Positions 10,151 through 22,866 of a DNA stretch of 64,000 bases are shown piece after piece; the first letter of the stretch is position 1, and each line of letters opens with the position of its first letter. The notes beneath the pieces are model-generated. The model worked only from the letters and a program-made list of their open reading frames with translations. It was not told the DNA's origin and did not search any database. Made by a program: the position numbers and the translations under genes. Source of the DNA: Oncomelania hupensis. Taxonomy: Eukaryota; Mollusca; Gastropoda; Littorinimorpha; Pomatiopsidae. The stretch is taken from assembly GCA_036898135.1 (NCBI GenBank), contig CM072523.1, positions 38,528,951 through 38,592,950 of the forward strand, written 5' to 3'.

Positions 10151-13100
10151 TTTCATGCTGTCTTGATAATGCCTTTGTCAAAATGACAGCGCAATTGATA
10201 TACAAATTAAATCTGATGGCAAAAAATCTGATTATCTTAAGGGTTGTTTTGTATTCACTTTTATTTTACAATGAGTTTTGCGAAAGCTGATGGTACAAGG
10301 AAGTCTGTTTTGTTTCAAATGTTTAAAAACGGCTGGACAAATGAACTGGAACTAGCATATTGTATCCAAGTACGGTTTTATATTACAGAAATGACCGAAA
10401 AGTCACTTTGAGTTGAGCATATTCAGCAGGCGGCAATGTGACATTTCTTTACGTTGTTGGTATAGACTTGTATGTTTGCGGATGTTTGTTGGGTGAAAGA
10501 CATTTCACTGAGTTAAGGCAGACGGAAAGGAGGAAACTATTCCTTCTCATCCTGCGCAACACACACACACACAGACATGGAATGTGATAATCAGTGATCT
10601 TATGCTGCGATATTTGGCAAAAGAAATCTGGTGATAACAGGAGCCTTCTGTCTTGAACCTTCACCGCTTTTCTTCATAGCATACATTCCTTCTGGCAATA
10701 TTTAGTTGGAGTCCATATGTTTTATCCATCTCTCAGACGAAGAGAGTGGTTCCAGATTTGTATTGTGCTTTTTGAGATGAAGCCCTTTTATCTATTGTTG
10801 AGCTTTTGTTGTTAACAAAATGTAAGCCGGTAAGTGTGAATGATAAAGTGTACGTTGGTACCACGAGTGAACAATTTCCTTGCTTTTCCTTTTTTAGTTA
10901 CGCGAGTATGGTTTGATATCAACCTGCTTTTGGTCATGCAAGCATGGTTTGATATTAAAATGTAGGTGTGCCTGTGTCTTTGAATTTTGTAGTTGCATAC
11001 ATGTGCACAACGGTTACTTCTACATTTTCGGGGTCACAAGAGTGTTTGGATGGAGGTGATGACGATGACTAAATGCAATGTACCAAATTAATCCATGTCT
11101 GTAAAAGTATGTCAATGCCCTAGAGCAAATGAGTTTTAACATAAAGGATAGGGGAGGTCAGTAAGGATTCAGGCTGCTCCTTTTTCAGCACTGTGAGTGC
11201 AGCTTCGGGTGGGGAAGATTTTATGTGCTGTATGAGTCGACATTCATCCATTCCCTTCATCCAGCTGACCACATCCGGTATAATGAACATGGTGGTTCAT
11301 GTACAATATTTCTTTGCGTGTGTGCAGCACTAGTTATCATGAGTGTTGACAGTCAGTTTAGTATTAAATGCAGCGGTGGTTTTTATGTAGATCCCATGAT
11401 TATTGTCACAGATGCCTTTTTGAGTGTGCATAGATTCTCCGTGCAAGATTCAGTGGACAGCAGGTATTATGTACCATAACCTCCCCATCTTCATGCAGTT
11501 GTATATTTCATTGGTCCCGTCATTTGATGTCTCATGGAAGGAAGCTGGAGGGAGGAGGGGAAGGAGAGGGGGTGGGGGTGGGGAGGGGAGTCTATTTCCG
11601 CTTTTTTATCTTCTGTTTGTCTGGCAAAATAAAATGGTATTTGATATTGGTGTATGGCCCACCTAACTTTTGAACAGCCATCACTATGTTAGATAGACTG
11701 AACCCACTTTTCAAGTAAGGAAGGGGGAGAGAAAGGTTTATTCCTTCATCCTGCTCTAAAAGGGAGAACATTTCTGAACATTGGGTGAAGAAGATGGCTG
11801 GATATGTAGAATGGATGACAACAGACCGAGTGATCCACAAATGGCAGCAAATTGTTGTTGTGCTTTCCTTTGTCATTCCATTTGCCTTTAATTTTTTGAA
11901 CGTGGGTGAGCTTCAGCGTAAGTTTTTTAATTTTTAATCCTTATTCAGACAGTTGGAAGTCTCTTACAGGCGATGCAAATGACTGCCCAGAAAGAATTCC
12001 GCAGTATCGCGCTATTATGGTGTGATACAGCATTATTCGTGGGTGGCTAAATGGTATAATGAGTGACATTTGGACGGGAGATGATGAGCCTGTTAAAGTT
12101 GGGTATAAGCAAGAGCAAAGGGTCGTATGTTATATAGCCAAATCTACAAGCATTGAGCAACATTTGGAAGGGAGATAATCCTGTCAGGTCGACCCTATTG
12201 AAGCGAGAAGATAAGTTGCTTTGATGTGATCCATATTGAAGTTTAAAGGGTATGCATTATATGTTTGTTTAGGGGGTATGACTAAAATCACCATCCATCC
12301 CCCTCCTACCACCAGCTCCATTCCTGTTTGCTTTGTGTGATCCGAGCTCAACTTTCTCAGCATGATTCAGTCATGGAATTAATAAAGATTGTGCTTTTGG
12401 GTGGTTGATTTTAAAAAATAAAAAATATTTTTTTAAATTGACAAACCCTTCAGAATTTAGATTTTGGTGTGTGTATATTTAATTGTAAAAAGAAAACCAT
12501 TTGTTATAAGCATAGGTTGGATTGTATTGTTCTATAAAGTTTAAGTCAGCTTCATATAATTTCCAATCGGCTAGTTGGTTAAGTAAATTATTATACAATG
12601 TTCTGTTTAATTATATAAAAAGTTATATAAGTTATATATACAACATACAAATTTTAACAAATCAAGTAGAGCAACATGTGACATCTACATAGAAAGTTTC
12701 TAATTGAAAGATTTGTAGACATCTCTGCAAGATGAAAAGTTTTCTGGGTTTAAAATTGTTGTTGTTTTCTTTTTAAATAATTTTTTTTAGCACTATTAGC
12801 TTTTGAGGTAGGCCAATGCAGTTAGTCTATTTGTAGTTTGAGCAATGCCACTTACTCCCGTATTTGCCAATAATTATGTTGATTTATTTAAATATCTTTG
12901 TAAAAGGCTGTGATGAGAGGTACAGCGGTCTGCTACTGTGTTAGTTAATGATTCAGGATTAGCAATTCTATGATAATTAGAAAAGGTAACGGAAAGTAAT
13001 TCTTTTTTGCTTTTTATTGTCGACCTTCATGCAGGCCGTAACGTGAATGTGCCAAGGAATTTGCTAAAACATATCCAGTGGAAAAACTATGTTTGAGTAT

Positions 13101-16100
13101 GTCAGTACTGGCCATATATACCTCAAATGTTCAAACCGTTTTCATCAGGCAGTAGTAGAAAATTGTAGAACTAGAACTAGTTACATCACTGCCTGGAAAT
13201 GATGCTGCCTTAGCTCACTGTGGGGTAATGGTGAAATATGGAAATATTATTTCTGGGCAGAAACTTGTTTCGGCCAAAGTACAAAATACGTGACCGATGG
13301 TTTTTCGTACTTCAATTTTCGTTCATGTGCATTGTTTATTTTTGTTTTTTTACGACATGTGATAAGATTTCTTCTTTTTGCAAAACTCTATCTTTGGTTG
13401 ACTGACTGGAGGAATTTCACCTCTTTTTTGTGTGTGTTGGTCCTGTAAGAGAGTTGACATTGAATTGATAGAAGTATTTACATTTTGTTATTAAATTACA
13501 TTTTGTGTTGAATGAATATGACAAACATTCTAATGTTACATTGTTACACATTGTTCCTGTACTTTTCGAACTACAAAGCGCACCCAATTATAAGCAACAT
13601 CACCTACACTTTAACAATTTTTTTGGACAAATCCTCAAATTAGTCACTCTTTATGATTAGCCGGAGCCAAATCAATATTACGGAAAAGCCTAGGTTATCA
13701 AAATTCTAAAGAAAATGAAACGAGCATGGGTTGATAAGCAAATGAGAAAAACATAACTTCAGAAAGGTCTGAACAGGATTCAGGTTCTCACAGGCACATT
13801 GGTTTCTGTTTCACTAAAACCACTGAAGTCTTTGTCTTAGGTATCAGATATTAATAGTTTCAAAATGTCTTCAGCATCAGCCATGTGACGACCAGCCATG
13901 TTGTCAGTGGAGGAATCTGAATCTGAAATTTCTGCTTCCGGTGTCCTCATACTCGTGCTCGAATGATGTGTGGCATCCTGCTAGTGTGATGTGAATGATC
14001 AAACCAGTGAACATAATCGCTCACCACAAGGTTTAGTCGTAAATTACAAGCTCACAGGTTTTGTTATTGCATGCAAAAGATGTTTCGTAAACTTTGAGGA
14101 TGACCAGAAGTTGACAACAGAATCGGTAAAATCCAAAAAAGGAACCGCATTGTACAATAAGCCGCTTGGGCATGAGTCAAGAAAAATAGCAGTGGCTTGT
14201 AGTGCGAAAGGTACGGTACTGATTCTTTTATGAGCACAAAGTAATGGAATATATGAATTAATATGGATGGCACAGTATATAAACACAGTTGATGGTGTAT
14301 CCGTTCGTTCAAATGAAATGTTTAGTTCAGAATGGAACAAATGGGGTTCAGATTTAACGTTTTGTATTTACATGTGAGCTGTTTGACTTGGATTTTGTAC
14401 AGACAAATTATCTTTTTTATTGCATTGTACACTATGTATGTAAGATGTCCATAGTCAGAAATTTGAGGTGTGATCAACTTATTCTTGTTTATGGGTGTTT
14501 TGTAAATAACAATATTGTTATCATGTATGAATTGTAAACTGTTAACTTGCTCTCCGTATTGTGTTTAAACTGTATTTTATTTTCTTTCTTTTCCTCCTTG
14601 TCTGCTTTTCTGTCGTTGACAACACATTACTGGTACTTCATTGTTTTATGTTAAAATTGGTACAGACATTTCAACATCTTTCTTAGTAGGGAGATGCTCT
14701 ATATCAGCAACTAACAGCACACTTTCTTTTCTTAGTTCCCATGCTTGTTTGTATGTATGTTGCAAATTATGCTGTGTCTTTGAACCAAGTTATTTTTCAT
14801 AGTTCTTTAATTTAAAAAAAAATAAAAAAATTTAAAATGTCAATATTTTGTATTCCAAACTAGATGAGAGAGAGAGTGAGCTTTTGGATAGCTGTTCATT
14901 GTGAGAATCTGTGAAAGAATCCAGACTATTATTATTTACTGATTTACAAGGAGAAATTTGTTTTTATGGTATTGAAAAAAAAAATCTATCCAGTTTTGTC
15001 CTCACAAATTATCCAATATCAGCATTTATGAAAATCAGGAAATCAAGCTGGTTGTGTGAAGTTGAATATTTGCACTATGCAAGGGAAAGAAATCTTGCTC
15101 TATTATTCCATTTTCCTACCCCCTACCCCTACCCTCTTTACATCCTAACTCCTTCACCCTTTCCAACTTTTTCTAGGCAGACAACAAAGAATATTATTTG
15201 GAAATAACTTGACTAATATGGCTGTCTATCGATTTACTACTTGCTAAAAGCTCTATGCGTTCAACCTACTAACCTGAAAATAATTATGGGAGGGAAATGT
15301 TCATAAATGGCAACCAATAATGTTGATTCAGTCAAGAAAATATCTTATTATTTTTGCAGTTTCATTCGTACAGAATAAGGTTGATCATCTCGGAATCATT
15401 TCTTTTGAGACCGTTTTAATTTTATTTTTAATTTTAATAGAATAACTTGAATAATTGAATATATATATATATATAAAAATGAATGACTACAGAAGGGTTA
15501 TTAATATATAAATTAAATTTATAAATAATGGTTGCATTTTTTTTAAAGCTGTTTAATTATATATTATGGTTTACATTTGGAGACAAGATTTGTTTTATGT
15601 TGATTTGTACTTTCTCAAAAATCATGTCTGATACAGTTGTTACAGTACATGTATTTTTGGGGAACTGCGTTTTATGTCAGTTTTGATTTGTGTTACATCG
15701 GGGAGGGTGCAGTTGCGAGGAGCATTAGGCTGTGGTGATAAATACTTATATCATATGAGACTAGCATTACAGGAATGACGATCTTGTGATTGCATTTCAT
15801 ATTTTGTGACAATTAGAAACAGGAGGAGCGTGATAAGTGTTGGAGTGCAGATCTTTAATGTGATTACGTGTCATTGTTCAAGCAAGGGTCTCATGCTGTG
15901 TTATCCATGATAGAAATCAATATTTTATATAACCACTGCAACATATCAGCCATGTAAAAAAAATTTAAAATAAATTGTCACCCTTACTCGTATGTGTACT
16001 TTTTGTCGTTATCAAGTTATGTAAATTCTCTCCCCTTATGAGCTCTTCTGTCATATGTTATGCCGCACTGCCCTGGTTGGCAAAACAATATCCAATAGGA

Positions 16101-16120
16101 CTAGCCAGCAAAACGAAGTT

Positions 16121-16217
16121 TGCTCTCTTGCAGCATCACTGGAATATTCTGGCATGGGGAAAATGATTTAATCATTTTCCCCATGCCAGAATATTCCAGT
16201 GATGCTGCAAGAGAGCA
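16121..16217. repeat. 97-bp perfect palindrome (copy A)
   Basis: Two 48-base arms beginning TGCTCTCTTGCAGCATCACT and meeting at ...AAAATGATT T AATCATTTT..., separated by a single T at 16169. I found no mismatch in the arms. Similarity stops abruptly at the arm ends. Present unchanged in copy B. Confidence 0.95.
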
Positions 16218-16642
16218 GATTTGGATTTATTGATTTTTGTCACCATTGAGGCAGTAACTTGAGTAATGCACCACTATGAATAAATTTGAAATGAAGCAGT
16301 TTAATGTTGGTTTGTTGATGTAAATAGAGCATGTGTGTGTGTGTGCTGGGCGTTTTTTAAAATTTTATATAGAATTGTTGTATGTATTTAATACTTGTTT
16401 ATTAATAGTCAACATTTCTTTTTAATTTACTACACTTGACACACCCACACTGATAAACACAGATGAACTTTTTTGGTTTTGAAGCATTGATTGTGGGTCC
16501 TCGGCATCAAGAAGGATTTATTTTCTTATCAATTTGTTTTAGCTGTATTGCTAATTACACATGTGCACACCTTTAATTTTCAGCAAAAAAAAAAAAAAAA
16601 AAAAGTTACTAGTTTTGAAAAAGAAAATAAAACAATAATCAT

Positions 16643-18336
16643 TGTCACGACCTAATGTCGGACAGAGATCCCTCCCGAACAACCCTGCTATCTAACTACC
16701 TACCCGAAACTAAACAGTCACACGCACACACACACAAAATAAGTAACAAACACGTCAATGAAGTTTTAAAATAAAAAACAAGTTTTACTTCCCAAAATCA
16801 CACACACTTTCATACGCACAAAGACAACAATCATACCAACCATACATAAACAAAGCTTCAACAAAAATATAATCAGATGAAATGGAAAATGAATGAAATG
16901 AGATGATAAATGACTGAATCGGAATGTACTATTTAAACATGACAAATAAAAAAAACAAAGTAAATCAAATGGTATTTCACATTTAAACTTCTTAAACCAG
17001 AAAAAATACCATTAGGAAAGAAAATCCCAAAATCGTCTTTGGTTACTAACGAGGCACAAAAGTCAAACGTTCATTTAGAGTTAATAGGTGCCTTTTTTGT
17101 TTCAAATGAATTAATATAAAAACCAGTTGATAGTCAAAAAGAATAAATAAATAAATAACAAAGACCACGTGGCAGAAGACCGCTGAGCCGGCACCGCTGG
17201 CAAAGGTCCAGGGTAGAACACCCCGAGGGGGTTAAGGCACTGTCCGCAGGAGGCAGCGAGGTAAGCTTCAACCTGCCCACCCTCGGGGTTCTCTGACAAT
17301 TGCTGCTGCACCCGGTCGTACCGACGGCCCGGAAGGTTGAGACGGCTCCAGATGCAGACCCAGTCACACCGGTAACTGCTAATGCCGCTCTGTCTTGACT
17401 GATATCGCCCGGTGTCACCCAGCTCAGTAGCCGACCGGTTAAACGTGTTGATGGCCAGATGACCAATGGACTATGTGGTTAATGAAGATGTCATTGATGA
17501 AGGAGAGGAAGAAGACTCATCCTGTAATCAGGCACGAGTATAAGTCCCAGTGCAAATGTGCAATTATCTATCCCCTGCCGATTATTATACCAAAGAATGT
17601 TTATATATACCACAGATATATAACCCGGGAAAGATAAGCTCTATTACAAATAAACATGATGTTTTTTCTTAATCATGGAGTATATATACAACGTCTAATA
17701 TATACATTCACAAACATTCTAAGACATTCACAACACATAACCCGGGGACATATAAAATGCTACCTGCTCCCGACCCAACATTTCAACCTAACAAATGCAA
17801 TAAAAAGCAAAACGGGAGAAATAAATAGGAACACAAACAAACTATCTTTCATTTACACCAAGACAAGAAGCAACGGCTGTAAGAAAATAAAACATTCACT
17901 TACCAGTCCGTGTTGGAATCTTTTGACCTGTGGACACTCGACTGTCTGCTTATACCTAGATATAAACACACCTATAGACCGGTCACAACAGACCTAAGAT
18001 GTCTACTGTCCTTGACTTCAGTGCTAGGCTAAATTCAAGTTGGTCGCACAACCGCATCAAAAAATATGTTTCCCTGCCTCAATGTCGCTAACCTACATAT
18101 ATATATATTCCCACCCCGAACTTTCTAGAAAAATAAAAGAACTCACTACGACAATTCTAAAGCCAAAGTCAAACTTTGCTGTGCCCTTCTATATTATTAC
18201 TAAATTTCATAAAGCTGTACACGCTACTCAGCCCGTAGCTAAACAATAACAGCACGAGGTGCAACGCTAAGATCGTTTCGCACGTGCGCTTCACTTTCTT
18301 GCTACTGCGACTTTTAGAATTACAGTTAAAGGGACA
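16643..18336 (-). mobile_element. Possible LTR-like insertion (copy A)
   Basis: A block of distinct composition bounded by TGTCACGACC at the left and AAAGGGACA at the right, i.e. TGTC...GACA ends, with CAT immediately outside both ends. Internal sequence includes a GC-rich island (17160-17460) in an otherwise AT-rich region and a CCCGGG-containing segment near 17630-17740. No gag, pol or RNase H remnant is visible. It could be a long solo LTR, another non-autonomous element, or simply unique sequence; the three-base flanking match is weak evidence. Confidence 0.28.
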
Positions 18337-19457
18337 CATTCACATTTTTAACTTTAATATATTTTATACATAAACACTGTCAACCTGACAATCATGGTCA
18401 CCACACAAACAAAACTCAAGACTCGTCAACATGCAAACAATAATAACAAGATCAAACATCATTTATAAAGGAAAAATTGTAGTCTGCAAAATTTGTAAGG
18501 GAATAACTGTAGTTTACACAATGAAAGTAGAACAATTTGGATATAAAGAAATGAGAAAAAGGATTACAATTCTGATTTAAAAAACAGCACACACAAAAAG
18601 ACAATATACAGTATTTTTCACAAGGCAAAACAATATTGCAGAAAGCAGCTTTTATACATCAAGCTGCAGAATGAAGGTTTTGAGGCCAAAAACTGCTTAT
18701 CATGAATGAACAACATATTGCAACAGTGCAGTTCATGGAAATAGTGAGACAGCATATGCAGTGTACATTCACAACTCTGTTTCCCTGTATTATGAATTAA
18801 TGGTAGCATATTGTACAATACAGTAATACACAAACCCTTTATTTATGCAGCGACGCTCAGCATTCACTACATTATCATTGGACAACAAAAGTACAGTGTA
18901 TTTCAGTACAACACTCAACTATATCAACATAATTATATCCTTGTGCCTTGATAAGGTACATGTACTTAACTATATCGCCACCCACAAATATTACTGGCAT
19001 GTTTTAATATTATATATATAGCGAAGACTATAAATGTGTAAACAGTTTTTGGTGGTAGTAAAATACAGTGGTTTTATTTCTAGGCTGTGATACAAATTCA
19101 CAGACAAATAACATACAGCATCACTTTAAGTGCTGCATGACAATGGACAGCTTTTCCTGCACTGTACATATATATATATAGTTCAAAAACAAGGAGCCCA
19201 TGATTAATGATTAAGTCCTTATAAAATGACCAAGCTCACAGAGCATTCACTGATCAGTATCACCATAATCGTTATGAACGAACAACATGACAATGCACAA
19301 TATATATAATATATACCAATAAAGACAAACTCGCTATGCAGGGCTGACAACCTCACGGAGAATTCTCAAGAAATATAACACAGGGCACTTAATGAACCGT
19401 CTGTACCAATATATACACCCGTCATCAGAGAACCTCATGAGCATTTAGACCCATCAT

Positions 19458-20025
19458 TACATTACATTAAATGATTATTGTTTTAGGTCCAGCGGACTCT
19501 TCCGAGCCAAATCAGGACCGGACAACCCCTGATCCGCATAAAAGATCTGCCGAAACAACCCTAGTGGTAAAACTGGATACTCTCCACCAGCCAGTCACTT
19601 TACAATAAAGACATCCCACGCAGGGGACGGCTGAGGCTTCTCCCCAACTCCTCTAACCCCCGTTTACAAAAACAAAATAGAATACAAACATCATTATAAA
19701 TTATCAACAAAACACATACATATAAAATGCCTACATTGCTAAATAATAACATCATAGGAAGCCCTAGTGACCACCTGGCAGAAAGCGTCCAATATTCCCA
19801 AGCTGATCCAACAGACCTCATACACAAATAAGGAGTCTTGTCCCGGAAGAGTTTTCAAGAAAAAAGGTAGGAGACTGGGCTAGCGAAGAAGACGATACTA
19901 TAGCAGATTGATAAACAGAGCAGGAATGAGAAAGAGCAAATGAGAAAGACAGCGACAGTGGGAATTTAAAGCACTAAATTTCCAGAAAGTGGGGATACTA
20001 TTTATACTGAAACCCCCGGCACCCC
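19458..20025 (-). mobile_element. Non-autonomous retroposon, 568 bp, sharing a LINE 3' tail (copy A)
   Basis: Sense on the minus strand, running from GGGGTGCC...CAGTATAAATAG to a 3' end GACCTAAAACAATAATCA followed by TAATG repeats. It is flanked by a perfect 14-bp target duplication TTTAGACCCATCAT (19444-19457 and 20026-20039). The ~45 bases before the tail (around TTTGGCTCGGAAGAGTCCGC) also form the 3' end of the RNase H LINE at 32511-33415. No ORF. A tRNA-type A/B box is not evident, so it may be an internally deleted LINE rather than a classic SINE. Confidence 0.72.
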
Positions 20026-20471
20026 TTTAGACCCATCATCATCATCACCAATAACCAGCTGCTATACAAAAGACCCCATACGAACTTATGGAGACTGGTG
20101 CCGTCATCATCACAATCATCCATCATTAATAATATCACCGACATCAGCACCATTTGTCCAAGTAAAGTTTACTGCATACATTTTAGAACACAATGAAGAT
20201 AACATGAACTGAGACAGCCTTAACGACAGAGTACAAATATTCTTAATCATCAAAACACAAACACAGAGAAGAAAATAACCAATCACAGATATGAACCAAC
20301 AACGCCAGCAATTATGAGTAACACACACTTACACACCTACAAACACACACACACACCTACACACTTATGCCAGATAATTCAGATAATGCTCCAGCATATA
20401 GTAGGCCTAAAATGTTGAATTTAGTATGTTACTTATTTATCTATGTTCAGCTTAAACCAAAACGGCTTTGC

Positions 20472-20473
<2 letters not shown>

Positions 20474-20513
<40 letters not shown>
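20474..20513 (+). repeat. (AC)n microsatellite (copy A)
   Basis: Twenty AC repeats, slightly longer than in copy B (43746-43782). Confidence 0.95.
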
Positions 20514-20515
<2 letters not shown>

Positions 20516-20690
20516 TCCTGCACATATTTTCTAGTTATTTTTTAGCCCTCCAAAAGCAAAATGCAACGGGGCTGTGCCGACATCTTAATTTTATTGGCAC
20601 ACCCCTAAAATTATGTCTTAACATGTACCTGTTTACTAATGTTTTGAATCAAATTTTTTTTTAATAAAGCAAAACATGTCCGCTAGGACT

Positions 20691-20764
20691 ATACTATTTA
20701 TATGGCACATCATTATCAGTCAACACCATACTATTTATATGGCACATCATTATCAGTCAACACC
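20691..20764 (+). repeat. 37-bp direct tandem duplication (copy A)
   Basis: Two identical adjacent 37-bp units beginning ATACTATTTATATGGCACAT (20691-20727 and 20728-20764). Also present in copy B near 43960-44033. Confidence 0.9.
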
Positions 20765-21415
20765 AACTTCTTAGGAATTTATTCCTTTGATAAATGAAGA
20801 ACATTCTGAATGACTAGATTTCTCTTTCTCGCAGACCTATATCAGGGTGATTAAATGCACCTATTACATTAAGCACCATTGTTCGTTCTAAGAAATACTA
20901 CTTCTATTGCTATTAATCCTTCCTGGCCACTACTGCTTGCAGGCCTGCTGCTCTCGCTTTCCTGAGGCTGCAGCCTAAAACTTATACTGATTAAACGTAA
21001 TCAATCAAAACATTAATTTCTTCCACTGAAAGTAAATTAATATCAGATCAGACTGACACTCAATGAGAGACCAGACAGTTGATGTGTTAAGATCTACACC
21101 ATACTTTGAGCATAGAGCTGTTAAATATATGCACTGTATGTAATACCTAAATAAATAAATCAAATAAATGGATCCACACCATTCTTTGTCTAATCTGAAT
21201 ACTCATGCGTGACCCACTATACTGCATTATTATGCATATAAACAAATAACACATTACCGAGTTTAGGCAGTTCCTGACATGCAACAAAAAGCAATAATGC
21301 AGGCTAATATATTTTCTGGAATATTTGGTGCTGGTATGTAAACTGTAATTGTTTGCTTCACCTGCCCTGCCCTGCCCTGCACTTCTTACAAAAATAAATC
21401 TGGAATAATGACACA

Positions 21416-22697
21416 TTACATTACATTACATGATTATTGCTTTAGGTCCAGTGGACTCTTCCGAGCCAAACCAGGACCAGACAACCCCCCGATCCGCATA
21501 AAAGATCTGCTAAAACAACCCTAGTGGTGAAACTGAAAGCTCTCCACCAGCCAGTCACTTTACAATAAAGACATCCCACGCAGGGGACGATGAGGCTGTA
21601 CTATTTATCGAACCCCCCGTTTACCAAAACAAAATAGAATACAAACATCATTATAAATTATCAACAAAACACACATATAAAATGCCTACATTGCTAAATA
21701 ATAACATCATAGGAAGCCATAGTGACCACCTGGCAGAATACCCCTTGGGGTCATGAGCAATCTTGCCACTGTAGATTGTTCTAACCTATGAAGGGAAAAG
21801 TGAAAGCCCCAGTTGAAAACCTGTCTTTCCTTTATAGGAATGACCAATTCACTGCGGCAACAGTACCCACGTTGGAGTGCCGTGGGTTTCAGTATAAATA
21901 GTGTCCCCACTTTCTGGAAATTTAGTGCTTTAAATTCCCACTGTCGCTGTCTTCCTCATTTACTCTTTCCCATTCCTGCTCTGTCCTATCACTCTGCTAT
22001 ACTATCTTCTTCTTCGCTAGATCAATGACTTACCTTTTTTCTCGAAAACTCTTCCTGGACAAGACTCCTTGTTTGTGTATGAGGTCTGTTGGATCAGCTT
22101 GGGAGTGTTGGACGCTTTCTGCCGGGTGGTCACTAGGGCTTCCTATGATGTTATTATTTAGCAATATAGGCATTTTATATGTATATGTTTTGTTGATAAT
22201 TTATAATGATGTTTGTATTCTATTTTGTTTTTGTAACCGGGGGTTCGAGTAGTTGGGGTAAAGCCTCAGCCGTCCCCTGCGTGGGATGTCTTTATTGTAA
22301 AGTGCCTGGCCGGTGGAGGGCATTCAATTTTCCCACTAGGGTTGTTTCAGCAGATCTTTTATGCGGATCGGGGGTTGTCCGGTCCTGATTTGGCTCGGAA
22401 GAGTCCGCTGGACCTAAAGCAACAATCAATCAAACAACCTGGCAGAAAGCGTCCAATATTCCCAAGCTGATCCAACAGACCTCACACACAACAAAGAGTC
22501 TTGTCCCGGAAGAGTTTTCAAGAAAAAAGGTAGGTGACTGGTCTAGCGAAGAAGAAGATAGTATAGCAGATTGAAAGAACAGAGCAGGAATGAGAAAGAG
22601 CAAATGAGAAAGACAGCGACATTGGGAATTTAAAGCACTACATTTCCAGAAAGTGGGGATACTATTTATACTGAAACCCCTGGCACCCCAACGGGGG
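21416..22697 (-). mobile_element. Second copy of the tail-sharing retroposon, split by a nested insertion (copy A)
   Basis: The 3' half (21416-21738) and 5' half (22437-22697), both sense on the minus strand, reconstitute a ~570-bp element of the same family as 19458-20025. They are separated by the element at 21739-22436. TGACACA occurs immediately outside both outer ends (21409-21415, 22698-22704), the likely outer target duplication. The 3' tail is ATTACATTACATTACATG-type repeats. Confidence 0.75.
21739..22436 (+). mobile_element. Nested 698-bp retroposon of the same family, opposite orientation (copy A)
   Basis: Inserted into the outer element with an 11-bp target duplication ACCTGGCAGAA (21728-21738, 22437-22447). 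Sense is on the plus strand, ending TCCGCTGGACCTAAAGCAAC. Its 5' end carries about 130 bp (21739-21870) not present in the two other family members, including GGGTCATGAGCAATCTTG, so it is the longest copy in the window. Identical arrangement in copy B. Confidence 0.78.
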
Positions 22698-22708
22698 TGA
22701 CACAATCT

Positions 22709-22757
<49 letters not shown>

Positions 22758-22765
22758 TAGTAGTG

Positions 22766-22846
<81 letters not shown>

Positions 22847-22866
22847 CCACTACTACTACTACTACT
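22709..22866 (+). repeat. (AGT)n array followed by a short inverted (ACT)n (copy A)
   Basis: About 46 AGT units with GGT interruptions, then ACT repeats in the opposite sense, so the junction can fold into a hairpin. Poly-valine, poly-leucine and poly-threonine ORFs here are artefacts. Confidence 0.95.

Larger units (their letters stand above)
8634..12237. other. 3' flank of the unidentified gene; no further gene seen
   Basis: Contains candidate poly(A) signals near 9133-9165, two decayed minisatellites (9430-9600, 9790-10150), a short CA run (10560-10573) and a G-rich stretch near 11550-11590. Around 10900-10960 a ~45-bp unit containing CATGGTTTGATAT occurs twice. Short ORFs here have no protein-like composition. 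Confidence 0.5.

Noticed and set aside
13991..14340. Overlapping ORFs on both strands conserved between copies A and B (also 37266-37615)
   Set aside because: Conservation only reflects that A and B are the same locus. Neither frame has domain-like composition, splice support or codon bias, and both strands are equally open.
16121..16217. MicroRNA precursor
   Set aside because: The arms are perfectly complementary over 48 bp with a one-base loop; miRNA hairpins have bulges and a real terminal loop.
17111..17466. Minus-strand ORFs in the GC-rich island (and 40381-40737)
   Set aside because: Two frames are open over the same stretch because of composition; the longer frame is shifted by a one-base indel between copies A and B (near 17270/40535), which argues against coding.
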